This document shows, in pieces, positions 58,558-64,000 of a stretch of DNA of 64,000 nucleotides. Positions within the stretch are counted from its first letter, which is position 1. Each line of letters opens with the position of its first letter. The notes under the pieces are model-generated. The model ran no database searches. It worked only from the letters and a program-made list of their open reading frames with translations, and had not been told where the DNA came from. Source of the DNA: Tubulanus polymorphus (Eukaryota; Nemertea; Palaeonemertea; Tubulaniformes; Tubulanidae); contig NC_134035.1 in assembly GCF_964204645.1 (NCBI RefSeq), forward strand, positions 3,114,001 to 3,178,000. The letters are read 5' to 3'. The position numbers and the translations under genes are program-made.

Positions 58558-60147
58558 CATGTTCACAGTGTGAGTGTGCAGAGGTGAATGGCCTATGCTT
58601 GTGTACACCGTGGTCAGCCGGTGAAGTGTTCAATAGCGCATGAATTTTTTAACGTCGAAACTGGTTGGCAAAGCTGCTTCTGTCATGAACTGGTTACCGG
58701 TCTCTATCTTCAATTAGAATGGGACAGGCACATTGACACTATAGGCGAATTTATCTTGCCAAATCAGATTTGATTTTCCTGATCATAATTTTGCTAGTCA
58801 TGGGTTATCTAATCAAATAAGATTTGCACAACAGGATGAATTTGACTTGTTCCATCCAAACAGAGAAAATACTGCCCCGCATTTTGAAATATTATTTCAA
58901 TGAGATTCAAGTTTCTCTTTCAGTTTTGACCCCCGCGATTTTCGATTCACGAGGTGATTTGATGATTTGATAAATCGTTTTGAATTTGATACCGTGTTAA
59001 ATTCAAAAATTAGACCAAATAAAATTTGATTGTGCCAGGATGAATACGATTTTACTTAAAATCAAATTTAATTTGACGTGATAAATTTGATCTATATTGA
59101 ATGGGACAGGCAACATCTACTTCTGTCAATCCTGGCTCCAGGAAAAGTTGTCCCAGCCGCACGAATTAGGGCGACCAAAAGAGCACTGTCCAATATAAGA
59201 TTAATTCCACCAATAATTCAATGAACTAAAAGTAATTTTGTCAAACACGCCTCGTACATATCAGAAATTTGAGTTAAAACAGATTCGAGTTGAAATATCT
59301 GGTGAGCTATCAGTCAACAGTTATTATCCGCCTTTTTTCATTTTCAGTTACTTGGGATTTTATAGATTAGTGAAAATACATGTATTAATGACGTTTTTTA
59401 TTGAACCGAGTACGGTACCCAGTTTTTACTGCCTGTAAAATGCGAATTAACTCATTAGATTAGGTAAATTTCTTGAAAATTTTCTAAGCCCTTTCAATAT
59501 TAATCCAGAAAACCTCACTGGTGATGCGCGGGTTCTTAGAAATATTCAAAAAATTGATTTAGTTGAAAGGCCCATCTATGCTCGTCCTGGTTCCTTGATC
59601 AGGTATGTACAAAACTGACTGAGCTAGGCCACCTGATGTCCTCTCAAGCGAAGTTGAAATAGGTACTAGCCAGGGATAGCCCGAAACCCTTAACCGATCC
59701 TGCCCTAATTAAGTTACCCCATAGCCCGATCCTTCCAGTAAGGCACTTGACAGCCCGACCCTACCGATTTGAAATTTCACCCAATCACGTATCCATCTTA
59801 CTGTACGCATAATCGCGAAACACAGTAGTTCCACCCACTAGCTTTCTATCCACTTGATTTACATCGCGTTGCAATACTGCTTATCAGTGTATTCGCTGAT
59901 AAAACTAATTGGTATAATTGCTTTAACTGCTACATTCGACCTATAAGGTCATTACTCGAGGATCGCAGCTATATCGTCATGTTCTAGAATTGAGACTACA
60001 CAAATCGAAACCCGCCTTAGTACATGATTGGAATCGTATATAGTGTATTATACAAATATATTTCACATATTGAATTACATGTACATTTTATGACATTATT
60101 TACAGTATAAGCTAAATGCATATTTCGATGCCAGAGGTCAAGACCCA

Positions 60148-60240
60148 GATCCACAGTTGTGAGTTAGAGTTAACTCTGAGTTAAATTTAGTTCATTTTCA
60201 ATGAGTTAAATCTTAACTCACAACTGTGGAACTGGACCCT
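60148..60240. repeat. Foldback element, TCCACAGTTGTGAGTTAGAG ends, copy 4
   Basis: GATCCACAGTTGTGAGTTAG pairs almost perfectly with TTAACTCACAACTGTGGAAC; the centre is TAGTTCATTTTCAATGAG. It is the cleanest member of the family at 19149, 30037 and 51652. Confidence 0.8.
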
Positions 60241-60726
60241 TATAGATTACACATTTTCATCAATTATTGTTACGATAGATTGGCTCTTTTATATTCTTCC
60301 AGAACAAATTACCAAGGTTTTAAACATTTCTTCACGACTGATCACAACCTGGAGACAGCTAAGATTGAATTACTTCACATGAAGCTTGTTTTTCGCTAAC
60401 AATCATGATTTTTTGAGAATTATTTCAACAGAAATCCATTTTTCACTGGTTTTCACACAAATCAGGACAATTGGATCATGACTTATACTCTTTGATATTT
60501 TTTCAAAACAAATTACCAAGATTTCACGCATTTTTTAACGACAGATCACAGCTAAGATTGAATTTCTTAACCATGAGAATCTTTTAAACGGAATTACATT
60601 TTTCACAAGTTTTTACACTAATCGGACAATCAAACCATTTGATCATGACTTAAATCACCGCATTTGGGGCAATATTCAAGTAAACAGCTTCAATTCAGTC
60701 CTGTGTAACACACGCGCTCACGGTAC

Positions 60727-63700
60727 TCATTTCCTAAAGCTGGAACGCAGTTTTCTTCGAGGTCGCGGTTTTAACGACGTATGCGCTGATGTTTCCGCCG
60801 ATTCTGATTTCTCCGCGTCGGATGGCGGAACGATGTCGATGCGCGGCGGTGGTGCATCTGGTTTTCGAAAACTAAATGAAGAAAAAAGAAACAGACATAA
60901 GGCATCCGGTTAACTCGGTAAACTGCTCAGATCACAGCGGCTTAATGGGACATCGCTTAAACGCGGTATCCTAGGTTTCAGTAGTGTCGTGATATTTCAG
61001 ATATTTCACCGAGTTGAAAATCAGGCGAATAGAAAGTTGAAGAAAAACTGTTTTCAAAAAGGCTAATGTTCAAATTCAAGAAATTTCACAAAATTGAGGA
61101 TTTTCTCTCCTATTCAACTGGACTGAAGGAGTCTTTTTACCAATCCATCTAATTGGTGCAGAACTGGAATAATATCGGAGAGTCAGTTGTTGTCCGCGAT
61201 TTTTGGCATTCTGTTAAAACTTAAATGAGGTACGGTATGTACCCAAAAAGGTAAGCAAACTATCCCAGAAAAACTGGTCTCATCCATTAATAAATGGACA
61301 TTAGTCCCAACGCTACCATGTAAGGTGTAGTTTTCAGAGGAAATATCAAATTTCTACATTTACTAGATACTTACAGATTCTCGGTTGGCATCGTAAACAG
61401 TATATCAGGCTCTGTAGTATCAATCGCTGTATTATCAGATCGCAGGTTCCTTCTCTTCGAAGCGATTACGCTTCTTTTACCTGACCGAAATAAAATCAGA
61501 AAAATATTTTTTCAAAACAAATTACTTAAAATATTTCAAAATGCTGGCCCACAACTGGAAATCGAAAGCTACGGTCCATGAACCTGGTGAATTAAACATG
61601 CTGGGCTGGGGCCAGTTCACTCAAAAGTTGGTTTAAGATAACCGGCGGATAAATATCATAGTGACGACGAACTTCTATTTGTCACTATGTCAACTATCCA
61701 CTGGTTAACTCTAACCAACTTTTGAGCAACTGGCTCCTGGTACTGGTAGATCCTGTATTTTTACCTTTAGGTTTACGGGTAGTAGTCGGTATAGGTGAAA
61801 CTCCGATGTCCCCTTGATAGAACGTGATATTGTCTATAGAGCGATGTGGAGTACTTATTGCACGTAATACATTGTTGACCGGCGGCACTGTCAGCGTCTG
61901 TAACGCGGGACTCTGAAACCAACGAAAAATACAAAGGTTAAATGGGAACAATTGATGCAAACATCAATCTGCAGCCTGGCACCAAACCCTCACATATTCA
62001 TCCCTATATTGTTAAGTTTTGACGGTTAATTTTTTTACAAAGTGCGCTGATAAAATGTCTAATGTCCGGTGTTTATAGTTCATTTTCAATCAAAAATGTC
62101 TTTGGTGAAGTCCTAAACACATGTGAAGTGTGGATGATCAGTTTTTGAGAAAGTGCGCTGATAAAATGTCTGATGTCAGGTGTTTGTAGTTCATTTGCAA
62201 ATCAGAAATATCTCAGGTGAAGTTCTGAACACATGTGAAGTGTAAACGATCAGCTTATAAAAGTTTGCTGATAAAATGGCTAATGTCCAAGGAATGTCTT
62301 TTGAAGTCTATGAAAAATGTCTGAGGCAAGGTCTTGAACATAAGTGAAGTGTGGAAAATCAAAAATAAAATCTATAATCAAAGGATTTTACGATATATAT
62401 TTTACCAGTGGTTCAGATGATGGTTCGTTTATAGCTGTAGTCATCCCTGGGTTGTCATTATTTACGAGTGGACTGCGATCATTCGTTGTCCCCGGGTTGG
62501 CGTTATTTACGAGCGGACTGCGTTCGTTCATTGCGCCATGATTCATCGGTGCTGCTGCCGCCGTTGGTGAATTGCGTATCTCCGTCAATCGTTTGGCCTC
62601 TTCGACGGCCTTCTTAGCAGACGTGATCAGCTCGGCCGCCGATACCGAGGATCTGTAAATTAAACAGAGTAAAATTCACTCACAGGGAATGATCAAATCA
62701 ACGCAGCTAATATTGAGATTCATACGAAAAAAGAAAAGGGTAACTGCCACTTCTTTTTGACTCGCTTTTTCTCTGATTATTCCCCTGACATACTGTTGTT
62801 TTCCCTGACTTGATCTGCTTAGAATGCAATCAATTAACACACTCAAATAAGGAAGACATAGATGCAAACTGTTTGATTTCACGCCCGATCTAGCAATCTG
62901 AAAATTTCCCTGATTTTCAGCTTTATTTCAAAATTCCCTGACTATTCCTTGACTTTTTTCAAGAAAAGAAATTTCTCTGATTTTCGAGTAAGCGGCCACA
63001 CTGAAGAACGCTCGCAATGAACTGTGTACTGTTCAACATCGCACACAATATACCTTCGCCTCGAATTCGCCGCATTGAGTAAGTTCAGAATAGGTGGCTG
63101 TATAGCGAGCGAGTTCCGCGCCACTTGATCAGTTACAGGTGAATTCGTTCTGGCGTCCGCTGTCTGCAAAGATAAACAAACACTCTCTAATTCGGACCAA
63201 AAATATCCGACGCATTATCCATTCAAATCTTCCAACTCTAGTAGTAGATTTTACATAACATATTCCGTAGTTTTTGTTCATACAAACACGAACCTTAGCG
63301 GCCTCTTCGGCTTTACGTTGTGCGTTCAGACGATCTTGCTCGAATCGTTGCAAATCGTATTCGATTTCTTCGGCTAATTGTTTATCGGCCGACAAAATAT
63401 CTACAGTAATAAATATATACATGAACGATATGAAAATTATTTCGCGTATGAATTTTTACCGGTACTAGAAATGTACTTAGGCTCATGAAATGTGTATATC
63501 ATCCACACGGCTTTCTTTATCTAAGTAACAATCATATCAATTATGTAGGACCTCTAGATGTCAAAGCAAAATTTGTCAAAAATCTTGTACATATATTGAT
63601 GAATAAATTATATCAAATCATATTATTTGCGATCAGTTACTTCATGTTTCAAATGAGGACAACAAATTCAAACTTAACCGATTTAAGCTTAAACTTTATT

Positions 63701-64000
63701 CGGGAAACTTTTCACCAATCCACAGCAGACGATATCTTTTACTCACCTTTCACTTCGTTTTTGTAGTCTTTCATCAGTTCTTGCAAAAAGTTCATCAAAT
63801 CTTTCAACAGTGGTGAACGCTGCTTCTCGCACTGAAAAAAAAAATAGATAGACTTAAAACTATTTTCGGATTAAGCCATGATCGTGCAACTAGGCGTGAG
63901 TGATTACCATATGTTTGAGAGCTATAGCGATAGGAACGATGTTTTCGATGACGTTTTTCTTCACCACCTGAGTGATGATGTTTTTCTTCGCGGTGGCCAC
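60727..64000 (-). CDS. NCAPD3: Condensin-2 complex subunit D3, C-terminal part (runs off the right edge)
   Basis: Eight exons visible in transcription order: 64000-63908 (cut by the window edge or starting near it), 63831-63747, 63400-63294, 63163-63054, 62652-62406, 61912-61765, 61480-61375, 60871-60727; phases agree at all seven junctions. The first three encode the conserved end of the HEAT-repeat region: KKNVIENIVPIAIALKHM, SPLLKDLMNFLQELMKDYKN, ILSADKQLAEEIEYDLQRF. These match the family's signature SPLLKDLM and ADKQLA.EIEYD segments. The remainder is a low-complexity, basic C-terminal tail with NNANPGTTNDRSPLV repeats, ending KLRSSFRK before TGA. NCAPD3 is a HEAT subunit of condensin II, which compacts chromosomes in the nucleus from prophase; its tail is a phosphorylation and chromatin-binding region. 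Introns carry a foldback element (61606-61740) and a CAGGGTGGC-type repeat. Confidence 0.9.
61606..61740. repeat. Foldback element, GGGGCCAGTTCACTCAAAAG ends, copy 2
   Basis: CTGGGGCCAGTTCACTCAAA pairs with ACTTTTGAGCAACTGGCTCC. GGATAAATATCATAGTGAC inside matches 19015-19148. It sits 25 bp from an NCAPD3 splice donor. Confidence 0.75.
62743..63003. repeat. Dispersed repeat ending CAG(G)GTGGC, copy 3
   Basis: TGACTTGATCTGCTTAGAATGC, CCCGATCTAGCAATCTG and the end GTAAGCGGCCACACTG match 45165-45447 and 48340-48563. It lies in an NCAPD3 intron. Confidence 0.55.

Larger units (their letters stand above)
53228..60726. other. Gene-poor, repeat-rich region between tectonic and NCAPD3
   Basis: No gene is securely recognised in 7.5 kb. 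From 53900 to 56200 it is AT-rich with nothing visible except T-rich runs (54820-55000). From 56230 to 58400 there are three tandem arrays, duplicated exon-like units and inverted retroelement fragments (listed separately). From 59000 to 60726 it is AT-rich, with one foldback at 60148-60240. Confidence 0.55.

Noticed and set aside
62344-62541. 65-aa plus-strand frame with GLSLFTSGLRS repeats
   Set aside because: It is antisense to the repetitive NCAPD3 tail exon (62652-62406).
1-64000. CRISPR arrays, operons, ribosome-binding sites, prophage
   Set aside because: Spliced eukaryotic genes throughout; the tandem arrays at 56-58 kb have no unique spacers between identical repeats.

Overview
The window is animal nuclear DNA. 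Genes are split by short introns with GT..AG borders, the strands are mixed, intergenic gaps are several kb, and there is a dense layer of small foldback (MITE-like) repeats. The gene set (condensin-II subunit, ciliary tectonic, ESE-type ETS factor, CD225 protein, secreted proteinase K-like subtilase) and the style of repeats point to an invertebrate, probably marine. A lophotrochozoan is my guess, but the sequence does not prove the phylum. Gene models were built by hand: I joined exons by matching intron phase across GT..AG borders, and every multi-exon model below keeps frame from end to end.

Layout, left to right. IMMP1L, the mitochondrial inner-membrane protease subunit 1, lies on + at 950-2906. 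About 4.7 kb without genes follows, with several foldback repeats. A tandem array of three paralogous two-exon genes on + (7580-9213, 10221-11849, 12681-14295) encodes membrane-anchored HHxxxDG acyltransferase-like proteins. A CD225/dispanin gene lies on + at 15321-16907, and a 6.7 kb gene-poor stretch follows it. An ETS transcription factor of the ESE (ELF3/EHF/ELF5) type, with a Pointed and an ETS domain and two apparent alternative first coding exons, lies on + at 23574-33567. A 15-exon proteinase K-like subtilase lies on - at 36896-41927. A 14-exon tectonic gene lies on - at 44720-53227. The stretch 53228-60726 has no recognised gene but holds tandem repeats, duplicated exon-like units and retroelement debris. 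The C-terminal eight exons of NCAPD3 (condensin II) lie on - at 60727-64000, with the 5' part beyond the right edge.

The genes do not form one pathway; this is an ordinary mixed animal neighbourhood. The best candidate for unusual biology is the acyltransferase triplet: a lineage-specific expansion with an N-terminal membrane anchor on its own exon, an intact HHxxxDG motif in all three copies, and a similarity pattern that suggests gene conversion. Other points worth following are the 26-nt microexon that alone carries the subtilase catalytic serine, a possible intronic poly(A) isoform of the dispanin without its membrane domain, a TTAA-flanked MITE family with internal perfect palindromes (one copy carries a second foldback element inside it), a long inverted repeat with tRNA-like promoter boxes in a tectonic intron, and the complex repeat locus at 56.2-58.4 kb.
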